The notes under the pieces: model-generated
The model's input: the letters and a program-made list of their open reading frames with translations, nothing else
Told to the model about the DNA's origin: nothing
The model's database searches: none
Program-made: the position numbers and the translations under genes
Origin: Comamonas testosteroni
Lineage (GTDB): Bacteria; Pseudomonadota; Gammaproteobacteria; Burkholderiales; Burkholderiaceae_C
NCBI RefSeq assembly: GCF_014076415.1
Contig: NZ_CP043568.1
Span: 3,906,001-3,970,000, forward strand
Direction of reading: 5' to 3'
DNA length: 64,000 nucleotides
In this document: positions 25,547 through 34,154 of the stretch, in pieces
How positions within the stretch are numbered: the stretch's first letter is position 1
Layout of the letters: each line of letters begins with the position of its first letter

Positions 25547-25921
25547 TCAGAACTTTCTGGGATTGCGTTGCCGCCGGGCCGGGCCGAGCCGACCTTTGGG
25601 ACATAGCGCCACAAGGCCAGGCCTTGCTTGCACAGCAAGGCGGCATTCTAGTTGTGCAAATTCTAAATGCATCTCACTTTTATTTACTTTACTTGACGTA
25701 AACAAAGCGCCCACCCAAGGCCAGGGCGTTTACGCCACCTTGAAAACTCGTGGCTGCATAGATCGGCAGGACCAGCACCACCTATCCAGACAGCCTGTCT
25801 GTTGCCGTACTGCAACAAAACGTAGATTGCCGGCACTCATTATTGAATGGTATCGAGAATTATTATCAATATCACCTAGAATCCGCACGCTTTTTCAAAA
25901 AACCGACTCTTCATCAAAAGC
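25547..25921. promoter_or_regulatory. Divergent control region with Fur box ahead of the receptor
   Basis: GAGAATTATTATCAATATC at 25855-25873 matches 15 of 19 bases of the classical Fur consensus and lies 49 bases before the receptor start. A weaker AT-rich stretch with AAATGCATCTCACTTTTATTT (near 25665-25685) could serve the PepSY operon. The remainder holds no gene. Confidence 0.75.
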
Positions 25922-28198
25922 ATGTCCAACAACCATCTGACCCCGACCGACTCCAACGGCTTGCGCTGCGAGCTCAAGCAAATCGTGATTGCCGCAGGCC
26001 TGTGCCTGATTGGCGCCAGCGCGATGGCTCAGCAGGAAACCACCTTGTCCACCGTGAATGTGGAAGCCACCGCCGACGCCAGCTTCAAGACCGAAGCCAG
26101 CCCTCAAGGCAAGTTCACCGCCCCTTTGCTGGACACGCCCAAGACCGTTCAGGTCATCAATGAAGAGATCATCAAGCAGACGGGGGCAACCAGCCTGCAG
26201 GATGCCCTGCGCTCCACCCCCGGCATCACCTTCGGCAACGGCGAAGGCGGCAACCCCACCGGCGACCAGCCTTTCATCCGCGGCATGGACGCCCAGTCCA
26301 GCACCTTTGTGGACGGCATGCGTGACATCGCCTCCGGCACCCGCGAGCTGTTCAACGTCGAAGCCGTGGAAGTCATCAAGGGCGCGGACTCGGCCTATGC
26401 CGGTCGTGGCGGCGCTGGTGGCTCCATCAACATCACCACCAAAAAGGCCAAGAACGAGAACTTCATCTCCGGCGATGTGGGCCTGGGCACCGACAACTAT
26501 CTGCGCGGCACGCTGGACATCAACCGCAAGATCAACGAGACCACCGGCATTCGCCTGAACGCCATGGGCCACAGTGCCGACGTTCCTGGCCGCAACGGTC
26601 CTGACAACAAGCGCTGGGGCATTGCCCCCACCGTGACCTTCGGCATGGGCACAGCCACCGAAGTGACCCTGTCCTGGCAGCATCTGCAGACCGACAACAC
26701 CCCCGACGGCGGCGTGCCTTATCTGTATAGCAACGGTGTCAACGCAGCCGGTTCAACCAACGCAACGCAACTGCCCGGTGGCTCCAAGATTCGCCCCACT
26801 TACGGCAACAGCCGCGACAACTGGTATGGTCTGAACAACCGTGACTATGAGAAGGAAAAGAGCGATCTGTTCACGGCCTCGGTCACCCACAAGTTCACCG
26901 ACACCAACAAGATCCGCAACAGCCTGCGCTACAGCAAGACCAAGCAGGACTATGTCTGGACACAGCCCGACGACTCCAAGGGCAATGCCCTCAATGGCTA
27001 TGTCTGGCGCCGTGGCAACTATCGTGTCTATGACACCACCACGCTGCAGAACGTGACCGAATTTACCGGCAAGGAACAGACCGGCTCCATCGGCCACAGC
27101 TATGCCTTCGGCCTGGAACTGTCCAAGGAAAAGGCCGACGGCAGCTCCGGCGCAATCCAGAGCGGCACCGGCGTGTGCACCTCGGTGTCCGACCCCTGGT
27201 GCACCACTTTGAGCAACCCCGGCGGCGCCAATGCCCCCTGGAACTTTGCCTGGTCACTGCCTGCGCAATCCACCGTCAACAAAATCGACACCATTGCTGT
27301 CTACGGCTTTGATACTCTGAAGCTCAACGAGCAATGGCTGGTGAATGCCGGTCTGCGCGTGGACCACTACAAGCTCAACGCTTCCGGCCCCGCCGGCGGC
27401 CGTGGCGCCAGCGCCTACCCGGCGTATGACCTGAGCCGCAGCGATACGATGTTCAACTACCAGCTGGGTGTGGTCTACAAGCCCGCATCCAATGGCAGCA
27501 TCTACGCCAATATCGGCACCTCTTCGCGCCCCGGTGGCTCGACTCTGGGCAACGGCAGCGAGGACCTGACCACGACCACAGATGCGCTGATCAGCCTGAA
27601 GCCGGAAAAGACCAAGTCCATCGAGCTGGGCACCAAATGGGACCTGCTGGACAAGAAGCTGAACCTGACTGCCGCAGTCTTCCGCAATGAAGTGACCAAT
27701 GTGCGCATCAGCGATGCAACCGGCACGTACATGGGCGGCAACAAGGAAGTCAATGGCATCGAACTGGGCTTTACCGGCCAGATCCTGTCCAATCTGAGCG
27801 TGTTCGGCGGCTATACCTATATGGATAGCGAATTCAAGAACATGGGCAAGGACGATGTTCGCAATGGCCTGCCCTTCTACAACACGCCCAAGCACAGCTT
27901 CAGCCTGTGGACCAGCTACAAGCCCATGGCCAAGCTGACCTTGGGTCTGGGCATCTATGCTCAGAGCGACGTTGCTGCCAGCTACATTCAAGGCAAGGGG
28001 GGCATCGTGACCAAGGGCGCTTCCGGCTATGCCCGTTACGACGCGATGATGGCCTATCAGATCGACAAGAACCTGAGCTTCCAGCTGAACGTCTACAACC
28101 TGGGCAACAAGGTGTACTACACCGGCGTGCGCTCGCCCCACTACGCCAATATGGGCGCCGGCCGCTCTGCCGTGGCTTCGCTCAAGTTCACGTACTAA
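25922..28198 (+). CDS. fiu: TonB-dependent catecholate siderophore receptor, Fiu/PiuA type
   Basis: 758 residues. A signal segment (KQIVIAAGLCLIGASAMA) is followed by the TonB-box region ETTLSTVNVEA. The plug domain contains LRSTPGITFGNGEGGNPTGDQPFIRG, close to Fiu, and FNVEAVEVIKGADSAYAGRGGAGGSIN. A 22-strand barrel ends in YANMGAGRSAVASLKFTY with the terminal aromatic. It imports ferric catecholate complexes across the outer membrane with TonB energy. The neighbour piuC/ybiX mirrors the ybiX-fiu pair of E. coli and piuA-piuC of Pseudomonas. A Fur box precedes it. Confidence 0.93.
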   Translation: MSNNHLTPTDSNGLRCELKQIVIAAGLCLIGASAMAQQETTLSTVNVEATADASFKTEASPQGKFTAPLLDTPKTVQVINEEIIKQTGATSLQDALRSTPGITFGNGEGGNPTGDQPFIRGMDAQSSTFVDGMRDIASGTRELFNVEAVEVIKGADSAYAGRGGAGGSINITTKKAKNENFISGDVGLGTDNYLRGTLDINRKINETTGIRLNAMGHSADVPGRNGPDNKRWGIAPTVTFGMGTATEVTLSWQHLQTDNTPDGGVPYLYSNGVNAAGSTNATQLPGGSKIRPTYGNSRDNWYGLNNRDYEKEKSDLFTASVTHKFTDTNKIRNSLRYSKTKQDYVWTQPDDSKGNALNGYVWRRGNYRVYDTTTLQNVTEFTGKEQTGSIGHSYAFGLELSKEKADGSSGAIQSGTGVCTSVSDPWCTTLSNPGGANAPWNFAWSLPAQSTVNKIDTIAVYGFDTLKLNEQWLVNAGLRVDHYKLNASGPAGGRGASAYPAYDLSRSDTMFNYQLGVVYKPASNGSIYANIGTSSRPGGSTLGNGSEDLTTTTDALISLKPEKTKSIELGTKWDLLDKKLNLTAAVFRNEVTNVRISDATGTYMGGNKEVNGIELGFTGQILSNLSVFGGYTYMDSEFKNMGKDDVRNGLPFYNTPKHSFSLWTSYKPMAKLTLGLGIYAQSDVAASYIQGKGGIVTKGASGYARYDAMMAYQIDKNLSFQLNVYNLGNKVYYTGVRSPHYANMGAGRSAVASLKFTY

Positions 28199-28273
28199 TT
28201 CATGTACTGACAGGAGCAATGACAGTCCTGCCTGCGCTTGATCTGGCGCAGCCTGGCTGCAAACCATGCCCCG

Positions 28274-28309
28274 AAGCCCCGCAGATTCCTGATGCCAGCG
28301 GGGCTTTTT
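28274..28309 (+). terminator. Intrinsic terminator after the siderophore receptor
   Basis: AAGCCCCGC pairs with GCGGGGCTT across a 15-base loop and is followed by T residues, 75 bases after the stop codon. Confidence 0.88.
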
Positions 28310-28373
28310 ACATGCACACTTGGCGGGTCAAGCGCATTGCCGCTGGCTCGCAAAGCCTGATCTTCGCCATCAA

Positions 28374-28461
28374 AACCATAGCTGGTAGCACTTTTCCATA
28401 AATGTTTTCAAGCCAATAAGTCATTGAAAGCTATAGGTATCAAACGCTACCAGCTATGGTT
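28374..28461. repeat. Long inverted repeat with 16-bp perfect arms
   Basis: AACCATAGCTGGTAGC (28374-28389) and GCTACCAGCTATGGTT (28446-28461) are perfect reverse complements separated by 56 bases. The element lies between the receptor terminator and piuC. The ATCAAAACCAT flank and the AGCT core recall the degenerate element at 10346-10425, suggesting a dispersed intergenic family. The rest of the 28199-28510 gap holds nothing else apart from the terminator. Confidence 0.75.
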
Positions 28462-28510
28462 AATGATGTAACCCAGATCATCAACAGATAGATATCGCCT
28501 CACTTCCGCC

Positions 28511-29191
28511 ATGTTGCTACGCATCCCCTGCCTGCTCACTCCCGATGAAGTACGCCACTGCCGTCAGGCGCTGGAAGCCGCCAGCTGGCAGGACGGCAAG
28601 GCCACGGCCGGTCATGTGGCCGCGCAGGTCAAGCGCAATCTGCAGCTGCCGCTGGACAGCAAGACCGGCCAGCAGATAGGCGATCTGATCCTGGACCGAC
28701 TGGGCCGCAACCCACTGTTCATGTCGGCAGCCCTGCCGCTCAAGGTCCTGCCACCGCGCTTCAATCGCTATGAGGGCGGAGGTACCTATGGCAACCATAT
28801 CGACAACGCCTTCTTCACCATTCCGGGCACGGCCATCAAGGTCAGAACCGATGTCTCCACCACGGTGTTCTTCAGCGATGCCGACGAATACGAAGGCGGC
28901 GAGCTGATCGTGGAAGACACATTCGGCCAGCAAAGCGTGAAGCTGGCCGCCGGCGACGCCATCGTCTACCCCGGCACCAGCCTGCACCGAGTCAACCCCG
29001 TGACGCGCGGCACGCGCTATGCCTCGTTCTTCTGGACGCACAGCCTGGTCAAGTCGGCGGAGCAGCGCCGTCTGCTGTTTGATCTGGACCAGAGCATTCA
29101 GCAACTCACGCAAGAGCAGCCCGAGCACCCGCGCATCGCCGCCCTCTCGGGTACCTATCACAATCTCTTGCGCATGTGGTCTGAAAGCTAG
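28511..29191 (+). CDS. piuC: PKHD-type Fe(II)/2-oxoglutarate hydroxylase (PiuC/YbiX)
   Basis: 226 residues, the usual length. The double-stranded beta-helix has the iron ligands H96-I-D98 (GNHIDNAFF) and H159 (GTSLHRVNP), and R169 for 2-oxoglutarate. The N-terminal [14 protein letters not shown] is typical. Members are co-regulated with TonB siderophore receptors and influence uptake of catechol siderophores and their drug conjugates; the reaction is not established. It follows the receptor and is probably iron-regulated too. Confidence 0.94.
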   Translation: MLLRIPCLLTPDEVRHCRQALEAASWQDGKATAGHVAAQVKRNLQLPLDSKTGQQIGDLILDRLGRNPLFMSAALPLKVLPPRFNRYEGGGTYGNHIDNAFFTIPGTAIKVRTDVSTTVFFSDADEYEGGELIVEDTFGQQSVKLAAGDAIVYPGTSLHRVNPVTRGTRYASFFWTHSLVKSAEQRRLLFDLDQSIQQLTQEQPEHPRIAALSGTYHNLLRMWSES

Positions 29192-29252
29192 CCCCTCCTG
29201 AGCGGCTTTGCCGCCTCCCCTCAAGGGGGTCTGCAGCCTTTGCCGGGGCTGC
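29192..29252 (+). repeat. 3'-end GC-rich dispersed repeat, copy B
   Basis: CCCCTCCTGAGCGGCTTTGC, then CGCCTCCCCTCAAGGGGGTC and CAGCCTTTGCCGGGGC, begins at the base after the piuC stop codon, in the same relative orientation as the other copies. Confidence 0.7.
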
Positions 29253-29321
29253 CTTCGCTGGCTACCCCACTGAGCCATGCCTCTGCTTTGCTGCCTTGTC
29301 CCCATCCAACCGGCTTGATTT

Positions 29322-30464
29322 ATGACTGTTGAACCTTTGAATGCCGCAGGCCAGCCCGTCAAACCGCCACTGACGCAGATTTCCGCGCAGATAGGCTCCC
29401 TGGCGGACTACGCCCGGCTGGCCCGCGAGCATATGGAGGCTCAGGCCTGGGCCCACCTGGAAAGCGGTGCGGACCAGGGTCTGACCCTAGGCCACAACCG
29501 CCAGGCCTTCGACCGCATCCGTCTCTGCCCTGAGCCGCTGGCCGATCTGTCCGCCGCGCATACGCGGCAAAGCCTTCTGGGTCAGAGTCTGGACTGGCCG
29601 TTGCTGCTGGCACCGGTTGCCTATCAGCGGCTGGCGCATCCCGAAGGCGAACTCGCCACGGCGCGAGCGGCCATGGCCATGCGCACCGGCATGGTGGTCA
29701 GCACCCTATCCAGCTGCACGCTGGAGGAAATCGCCCAGGCCGCGCAAGCTGCAGCGCAGGAGCTGGGGCGCAGCGGCCCACTGTGGTTCCAGCTCTACCA
29801 GCAGTCAACGCGCGAGCATACGCTGCAGCTGATTCGCCGCGCCGAAGATGCCGCTTATCAGGCCCTGGTCTGGACGGTGGACGCCCATATCAAGCGCTCC
29901 AGCTACCCGCTGCCGCCAGGCGTGGAGGCCGTCAATCTGCGTGGCATGCCCCAGCAACGGCAGAGCGGCGATCTGATGAGCGAGCACATTCTGTTCGGCA
30001 GCGAGCTGGCCCGAGGCGTGCCCACCTGGGACGACCTGGTCTGGCTGCGTCAGCAAACCCGGCTGCCCCTGATCGTCAAAGGCCTGCTCTCGGCCCGCGC
30101 CGCCGCGCAAGCCGTGGAGCTGGGGGCCGATGCCATTGTGGTCTCCAACCATGGCGGGCGAGTGCTGGACACCGCCGTTTCCGCCCTCGAAGTGCTGCCT
30201 GCCATTCGCGCGGCCACGCCTGCCCATATTCCGCTGCTGATGGACGGCGGCGTTCGCCAGGGCACCGATGTACTCAAGGCCATCGCCCTGGGTGCCAGTG
30301 CCGTGCTGCTGGGCCGGCCGCAAATGCATGCCCTGGCGGCTGCCGGCATGCTGGGGGTTGCACATATGCTGTATCTATTGCGCGCCGAGCTGGAGCTGGC
30401 CATGGCCCAGACCGGCTGCGCCAGCCTCGATCAGATCGCCCCCCGGCTTTTAACCACTTGCTGA
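29322..30464 (+). CDS. FMN-dependent alpha-hydroxy-acid oxidase/dehydrogenase
   Basis: 380 residues. The FMN-binding TIM barrel shows ESGADQGLTLGHNRQAFDRIRL, LLLAPVAYQRLAHPEGE, WFQLYQQ, LIVKGLLSARAAA, the catalytic-histidine motif SNHGGR, and LLMDGGVRQGTDVLKAIALGASAVLLGR. It would oxidise an L-2-hydroxy acid such as lactate or glycolate. It sits inside the iron cluster between piuC and bfd, with no obvious iron role. N-terminal residues 1-20 have no counterpart in the core domain. Confidence 0.88.
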   Translation: MTVEPLNAAGQPVKPPLTQISAQIGSLADYARLAREHMEAQAWAHLESGADQGLTLGHNRQAFDRIRLCPEPLADLSAAHTRQSLLGQSLDWPLLLAPVAYQRLAHPEGELATARAAMAMRTGMVVSTLSSCTLEEIAQAAQAAAQELGRSGPLWFQLYQQSTREHTLQLIRRAEDAAYQALVWTVDAHIKRSSYPLPPGVEAVNLRGMPQQRQSGDLMSEHILFGSELARGVPTWDDLVWLRQQTRLPLIVKGLLSARAAAQAVELGADAIVVSNHGGRVLDTAVSALEVLPAIRAATPAHIPLLMDGGVRQGTDVLKAIALGASAVLLGRPQMHALAAAGMLGVAHMLYLLRAELELAMAQTGCASLDQIAPRLLTTC

Positions 30465-30490
30465 TTGTGCGTAATTTGGTGGCATGCATT

Positions 30491-30516
30491 GCAAATGCGA
30501 TGGATTCTCATTTATA
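30491..30516. promoter_or_regulatory. Fur-like site ahead of bfd
   Basis: The stretch contains AAATGCGATGGATTCTCATT and then TATA. The 13-mer ATTCTCATTTATA recurs exactly upstream of the SOD operon (37105-37117). ATTCTCATT is half of the classical Fur target. It lies 44 bases before the bfd start. Confidence 0.6.
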
Positions 30517-30559
30517 CTCCGCCTATTACATCAATAGCCAGCAACAACTGCCTGTAGCC

Positions 30560-30853
30560 ATGATCGTCTGTGTATGCCGCCGGGTTTCTGACCGAGAAAT
30601 AGCACGCCACGCGCATGCGGGGATGAGCTTTGACGAAATCCAGTTTGAATTGGGTGTTGCCACACAATGCGGGCGCTGCGAAGGCTGCGCACGCGATGTC
30701 GTCGCCCAGTGCAGTGCAAGCCATCCGATCGCGGCCATCCACAACGAAGCGCAATCCTGCGCGTCGGTGCAGACGGTTCAGCTTGCCACCAACATTCTGG
30801 AAAGCAAAGCATGGCCCACCTCTCCGTCCTCTCAGCCGTCTTTGGCAGTCTGA
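30560..30853 (+). CDS. bfd: Bacterioferritin-associated ferredoxin-like (2Fe-2S) protein
   Basis: 97 residues from MIVCVCRRVSDREIARHA. The [2Fe-2S] ligands C4, C6, C37 and C40 (VCVCRRVS ... TQCGRCEG) match Bfd. Bfd donates electrons to bacterioferritin to release stored iron and is induced by iron shortage, which fits the Fur-like site upstream. The protein carries about 30 extra C-terminal residues compared with the 64-residue E. coli Bfd. This extension overlaps a small membrane-protein frame. Confidence 0.88.
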   Translation: MIVCVCRRVSDREIARHAHAGMSFDEIQFELGVATQCGRCEGCARDVVAQCSASHPIAAIHNEAQSCASVQTVQLATNILESKAWPTSPSSQPSLAV

Positions 30854-30894
30854 TTCTCGTGATGGTATGCACCTGGTGGATCCTGCGTGAATGA
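30811..30894 (+). CDS. 27-residue membrane peptide overlapping bfd
   Basis: MAHLSVLSAVFGSLILVMVC continues TWWILRE: one hydrophobic helix with a Trp pair and a charged end. GGAAA lies upstream of the ATG. It overlaps the last 43 bases of bfd in another frame and precedes tonB by about 100 bases. It could be a small partner of the TonB-ExbBD complex; this is inference from position only. Confidence 0.5.
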   Translation: MAHLSVLSAVFGSLILVMVCTWWILRE

Positions 30895-30997
30895 TGCGAT
30901 CCTGTCGGCGTGCCCTGCTTCCTGCGCCTGCTATTGCCGGTTGACCAGCGCTTCTCCTTTCTGATCCCAGCCTGCGCTGGTTGCTCTTCTCGTTCTT

Positions 30998-31726
30998 ATG
31001 TCCCAGTCTGATCGATTTGCACCTGCCAGCGGCCCGAGCCGCAATATGGCAGTTGCTGGTGCTGTGGTTGTCGTGCACGCTGCCGCCCTGTGGGCCATGC
31101 AGCATGGCCTGGCACAGCAAAAGCCGCCAGAGATAGTGATTCCCGCCAGCGTGATCGCCCAGTTTGTGGCACCGCCGGCTGCCGAACCTGCCCCGCCGGC
31201 CCCTCCCCCTCCTCCCAAGCCTCCGGCGCCAGCACCCAAGCCCGAGCCCAAACCGCAGCCCAAGCCCGAGGTCAAGAAGGCTCCGCTGCCCAAGGCCATC
31301 AAGGACCCGACACCGGCACCGGCTGCACCTCAGGGGGCATTGGAGGACAGCGACAGCAAACCGGACAAGACACCGCCAGCGCCACCCGCGCCCCCCGCAC
31401 CTCCGGCTCCGCCTGCGCCTCCCGCACCACCGGCCCCGCCCAAGATCGAGCAGCCATCGAGCAATGCTGCCTATCTGAACAACCCCGCTCCCGCTTATCC
31501 TTCAGTCAGCAAGCGCATGGGGGAACAAGGCAAGGTGCTGCTGCGCGTCTATATCAACGAACAGGGCCAGCCCGAGAAAATCGAAATCAAGCAGTCCAGC
31601 GGCTTTGACCGCCTGGATGACGCCGCCGTCAACACCGTGCGCCAGTGGAAGTTTGTCCCCGGCAAGCGCAACGGCGTGGCCGAACCCATGTGGCACATCG
31701 TGCCCATCAACTTTGTTCTCAAATAA
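30998..31726 (+). CDS. tonB: TonB energy-transducing protein
   Basis: 242 residues. A short cytosolic N-terminus and a signal-anchor helix (MAVAGAVVVVHAAALWAM) are followed by a very Pro-rich periplasmic linker with PPPPKPP and KPEPKPQPKP stretches and a second run of PAPPAPP repeats (about 115-150). The TonB C-terminal domain (AYPSVSKRMGEQGKVLLRVYINEQGQPEKIEI...VNTVRQWKFVPGKRNG) is complete. It couples the proton motive force to outer-membrane receptors such as Fiu. It is followed directly by exbB and exbD. Confidence 0.95.
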   Translation: MSQSDRFAPASGPSRNMAVAGAVVVVHAAALWAMQHGLAQQKPPEIVIPASVIAQFVAPPAAEPAPPAPPPPPKPPAPAPKPEPKPQPKPEVKKAPLPKAIKDPTPAPAAPQGALEDSDSKPDKTPPAPPAPPAPPAPPAPPAPPAPPKIEQPSSNAAYLNNPAPAYPSVSKRMGEQGKVLLRVYINEQGQPEKIEIKQSSGFDRLDDAAVNTVRQWKFVPGKRNGVAEPMWHIVPINFVLK

Positions 31727-31749
31727 ATCTGCAGTTCTCAGGAGTACCC

Positions 31750-32472
31750 ATGGAATCCCAATTCGGCATTGCCCACGTCTGGACACAGGGCGACTTCGTG
31801 ACCAAAGGCGTGGCCATCATCTTGCTGGTCATGTCGGTGGCCTCTTGGCTGGTCATCATTCTCAAGGCGCTGGATATTGTGAAATTCAAGAAGTTCGCCA
31901 CCCAGGCGCAGGACTTCTGGCACAGCCCCGATCTGGCCACTGGCCTGGAAAAGCTGGGTGACGACAAGCAGAACCCCTTCCGCTTCATGGTGCTCGAAGG
32001 CCGCGAAGCCTCCGCCCACCACCGCAAGACCAGCGTCCACCTGCATGACACGCTGGACATCAGCGACTGGGTGACCCGCTGCCTGCGCAACGGCATCAAC
32101 GAATTCACGGCCCGCCTGCAATCCGGCCTGGCCATTCTGGCCTCCGTGGGCTCGACCGCTCCCTTCATCGGCCTGTTCGGCACCGTCTGGGGCATCTACC
32201 ACGCCCTGGTGGCCATCGGCATGTCCGGCCAGTCATCCATCGACAAGGTTGCCGGCCCCATCGGCGAAGCGCTGATCATGACCGCCCTGGGTCTGGCCGT
32301 CGCCATCCCCGCCGTGCTGGGCTACAACGCTCTGGTGCGTGGCAACAAGGGTATCCTGAATGCGCTGAACAGCTTCGCCCACGACGTGCACGCCTACTTC
32401 GTGACCGGTGCCCGCGTTTCCGTGGACGGCCAGGTCTCTGGCAATGTGCTGCCCCTGAAGAAAGGCGCCTAA
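31750..32472 (+). CDS. exbB: ExbB, MotA/TolQ/ExbB proton channel subunit
   Basis: 240 residues from MESQFGIAHVWTQGDFVTKG; AGGAG is upstream. There are three membrane helices. The conserved MotA/TolQ/ExbB signature spans ILASVGSTAPFIGLFGTVWGIYHALVAIG and PIGEALIMTALGLAVAIPAVLGYNALVR. It forms the pentameric channel with ExbD that energises TonB. It lies 23 bases after tonB and 3 bases before exbD. Confidence 0.96.
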   Translation: MESQFGIAHVWTQGDFVTKGVAIILLVMSVASWLVIILKALDIVKFKKFATQAQDFWHSPDLATGLEKLGDDKQNPFRFMVLEGREASAHHRKTSVHLHDTLDISDWVTRCLRNGINEFTARLQSGLAILASVGSTAPFIGLFGTVWGIYHALVAIGMSGQSSIDKVAGPIGEALIMTALGLAVAIPAVLGYNALVRGNKGILNALNSFAHDVHAYFVTGARVSVDGQVSGNVLPLKKGA

Positions 32473-32475
32473 GCC

Positions 32476-32892
32476 ATGTCATTCGGAACCATGGACGATG
32501 GGGACAGCGATGATGTGATGAACGAGATCAATATGACGCCTTTGGTGGACGTCATGCTGGTTCTGCTCATCATCTTCATCATCACCGTGCCCGTGATGAA
32601 ACACTCGGTCAACGTGGACCTGCCCCGCGCCACCAACCAGCCCGAGGACACCAAGCCCGCCACCGTGCAGCTGGGCATCACGGCCGACGGTAAATATTCC
32701 TGGAACGGCCAGGAAATCAGCGACGAGCAGCTGGAGACCAATCTTCAGACCGAGGCCGCCAAGGAACCCCAGCCCGACCTGCATATCCGCGGCGACAAGG
32801 AAGTGCGCTACGAGCGCGTGGCCCAGGCCATGGCCGCCGCCCAGCGCGCTGGCGTCAAGAAAATCGGCTTTGTGACCGATCCCTCCAAATAA
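32476..32892 (+). CDS. exbD: ExbD, biopolymer transport protein
   Basis: 138 residues. One membrane helix (VDVMLVLLIIFIITVPVM) carries the essential Asp in NMTPLVDVMLVLL. The periplasmic domain ends VAQAMAAAQRAGVKKIGFVTDP. It is the last gene of tonB-exbB-exbD and is closed by a terminator. Confidence 0.96.
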   Translation: MSFGTMDDGDSDDVMNEINMTPLVDVMLVLLIIFIITVPVMKHSVNVDLPRATNQPEDTKPATVQLGITADGKYSWNGQEISDEQLETNLQTEAAKEPQPDLHIRGDKEVRYERVAQAMAAAQRAGVKKIGFVTDPSK

Positions 32893-32904
32893 GCCCATGC
32901 TTGC

Positions 32905-32934
32905 AAAAAACGGCCCTCACAAGGGCCGTTTTTT
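32905..32934 (+). terminator. Intrinsic terminator after exbD
   Basis: CGGCCCT-CACA-AGGGCCG with an A-run before and six T residues after; probably bidirectional. Confidence 0.92.
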
Positions 32935-33093
32935 ATTGTGGAACCAGCATCGAACCCGCATTCAAGCAGCTCGGCATAGGCACAGACTGCTGATGGACCG
33001 CAGCCAAAAATCCTCAGATGCGGCTGGCCAGATTCCATATGAAAAATAAATGGCAGTTTTTTGCGAATGAGACTAAGTATCACTTGCTTTTCA

Positions 33094-33114
33094 ATTGAGA
33101 ATTGTTATCATTAC
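33094..33114. promoter_or_regulatory. Fur box ahead of hemP
   Basis: TGAGAATTGTTATCATTAC differs at one base from the classical TGAGAATNATTATCATT core. It is 30 bases before the hemP start and about 200 bases after exbD. The 32938-33093 stretch holds no gene. Confidence 0.85.
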
Positions 33115-33143
33115 ACCAGTTTTTGATCTTAAGGAATCACGGC

Positions 33144-33353
33144 ATGTCTGCACCGCTTGTTGCGACCTCACAGCCCAACAACCGTAGCACCTCCTCCATG
33201 GCTGCTGCAAACCCTTCAGCCGCTGCCGGCTCCAGCCTGGGCCTGGACAGCGCCCTGCTGCTCAACGGCCAGAAGGCAGTCACCATCCTGCACAACGGCA
33301 CGCCCTATCGCCTGCAGGCCACCAAGCTGGGCAAGCTCATCCTGACCAAATAG
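33144..33353 (+). CDS. hemP: Hemin uptake protein HemP
   Basis: 69 residues from MSAPLVATSQPNNRSTS; AAGGAA lies upstream. The C-terminal 30 residues (LLLNGQKAVTILHNGTPYRL followed by QATKLGKLILTK) are the HemP/HmuP signature. HemP activates or supports haem-receptor expression under iron limitation in betaproteobacteria. No haem receptor gene follows here, so it is orphaned from a hem operon, although a GlcG/HbpS-like gene is adjacent. Confidence 0.92.
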   Translation: MSAPLVATSQPNNRSTSSMAAANPSAAAGSSLGLDSALLLNGQKAVTILHNGTPYRLQATKLGKLILTK

Positions 33354-33479
33354 ACCGTTTCATCGTGGGGCGACACCGCAAGTGTCGATTCGCCAGCCAA
33401 CGTCGTTGTAGAGCACCTGCCCTCTCTTGTGCTCACACTTCACATAGCCACGCGTTTTTTCCTCATTCGCAACCCGCCA

Positions 33480-33520
33480 AAACAAAACCCCTGCGCGCAT
33501 CAAGCGGCAGGGGTTCTGTT
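33480..33520. terminator. Bidirectional terminator between hemP and the GlcG-like gene
   Basis: AACCCCTGC pairs with GCAGGGGTT across 12 bases, with TTTT-rich tracts on both sides (CTGTTTTGG on plus, TTTTGTTTTGG on minus). The genes converge on it. Confidence 0.85.
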
Positions 33521-33554
33521 TTGGTCTCTGCCACCGCAGTGGCAGAGTCAGCAA

Positions 33555-33962
33555 TTACAGGCCCAGGGCTGCGATGCCGGCCTTGGCAACCTGTGCGTCT
33601 TCGTTGGCCTTCACACCGGAGACGCCCACGGCACCCAGCACCTGGCCATCCTTGACGATGGCCACGCCACCTTCGAGCAGGCCGTCCACAAACGGAGCGC
33701 TCAGGAAAGCGGTGCGGCCGTTGTTGATCATGTCTTCAAAAGCCTTGGTGTCCTTGCGGCCCACGGCTGCAGAACGTGCCTTGGCAGGGGCGATATGGGA
33801 AGAGATGGGAGCAGCACCATCCATGCGCTGCAACAGCAGCAGATGGCCGCCGTCGTCCACGATGGAGATCGTCACGGGCCAGTTGTTCTTCAGTGCTTCA
33901 GCTTCGGCAGCCGCAGCGATGGCTTTCACATCGGCCAGTTCGAGTTCGTGCTTGGTCTTCAT
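33555..33962 (-). CDS. GlcG/HbpS-family haem-binding protein
   Basis: 135 residues, MKTKHELELADVKAIAAAAE. Family features are VTISIVDDGGHLLLLQRMDGA, ISSHIAPAKARSA and GGVAIVKDGQVLGAVGVSG. Length is complete and there is no signal peptide. HbpS homologues bind haem or protect it; GlcG versions accompany glycolate genes. Its place beside hemP favours haem handling, but that is inference. Confidence 0.88.
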   Translation of the reverse strand: MKTKHELELADVKAIAAAAEAEALKNNWPVTISIVDDGGHLLLLQRMDGAAPISSHIAPAKARSAAVGRKDTKAFEDMINNGRTAFLSAPFVDGLLEGGVAIVKDGQVLGAVGVSGVKANEDAQVAKAGIAALGL

Positions 33963-34154
33963 AAGATAAAAAGCTCCGTTGGATTGTCAATGCAGCAAGC
34001 ATATTCTGTACTTTGCAGGCAAAAGTAGATGCGATGTGAAAAACATTCCATCCTAAAACTGCCGCATTGCAACGGGGTATTGCAAAGGCTTCTCAAGACC
34101 CCCACCTAGAATGACAATGTTTCAACACACGATTCCTGAAGGAGGAATGGCTAC

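Noticed and set aside
29783..30853. 356-codon plus-strand frame joined to bfd
   Set aside because: Only the last 97 codons (bfd) are real; the rest is the wrong frame of the FMN oxidase gene.
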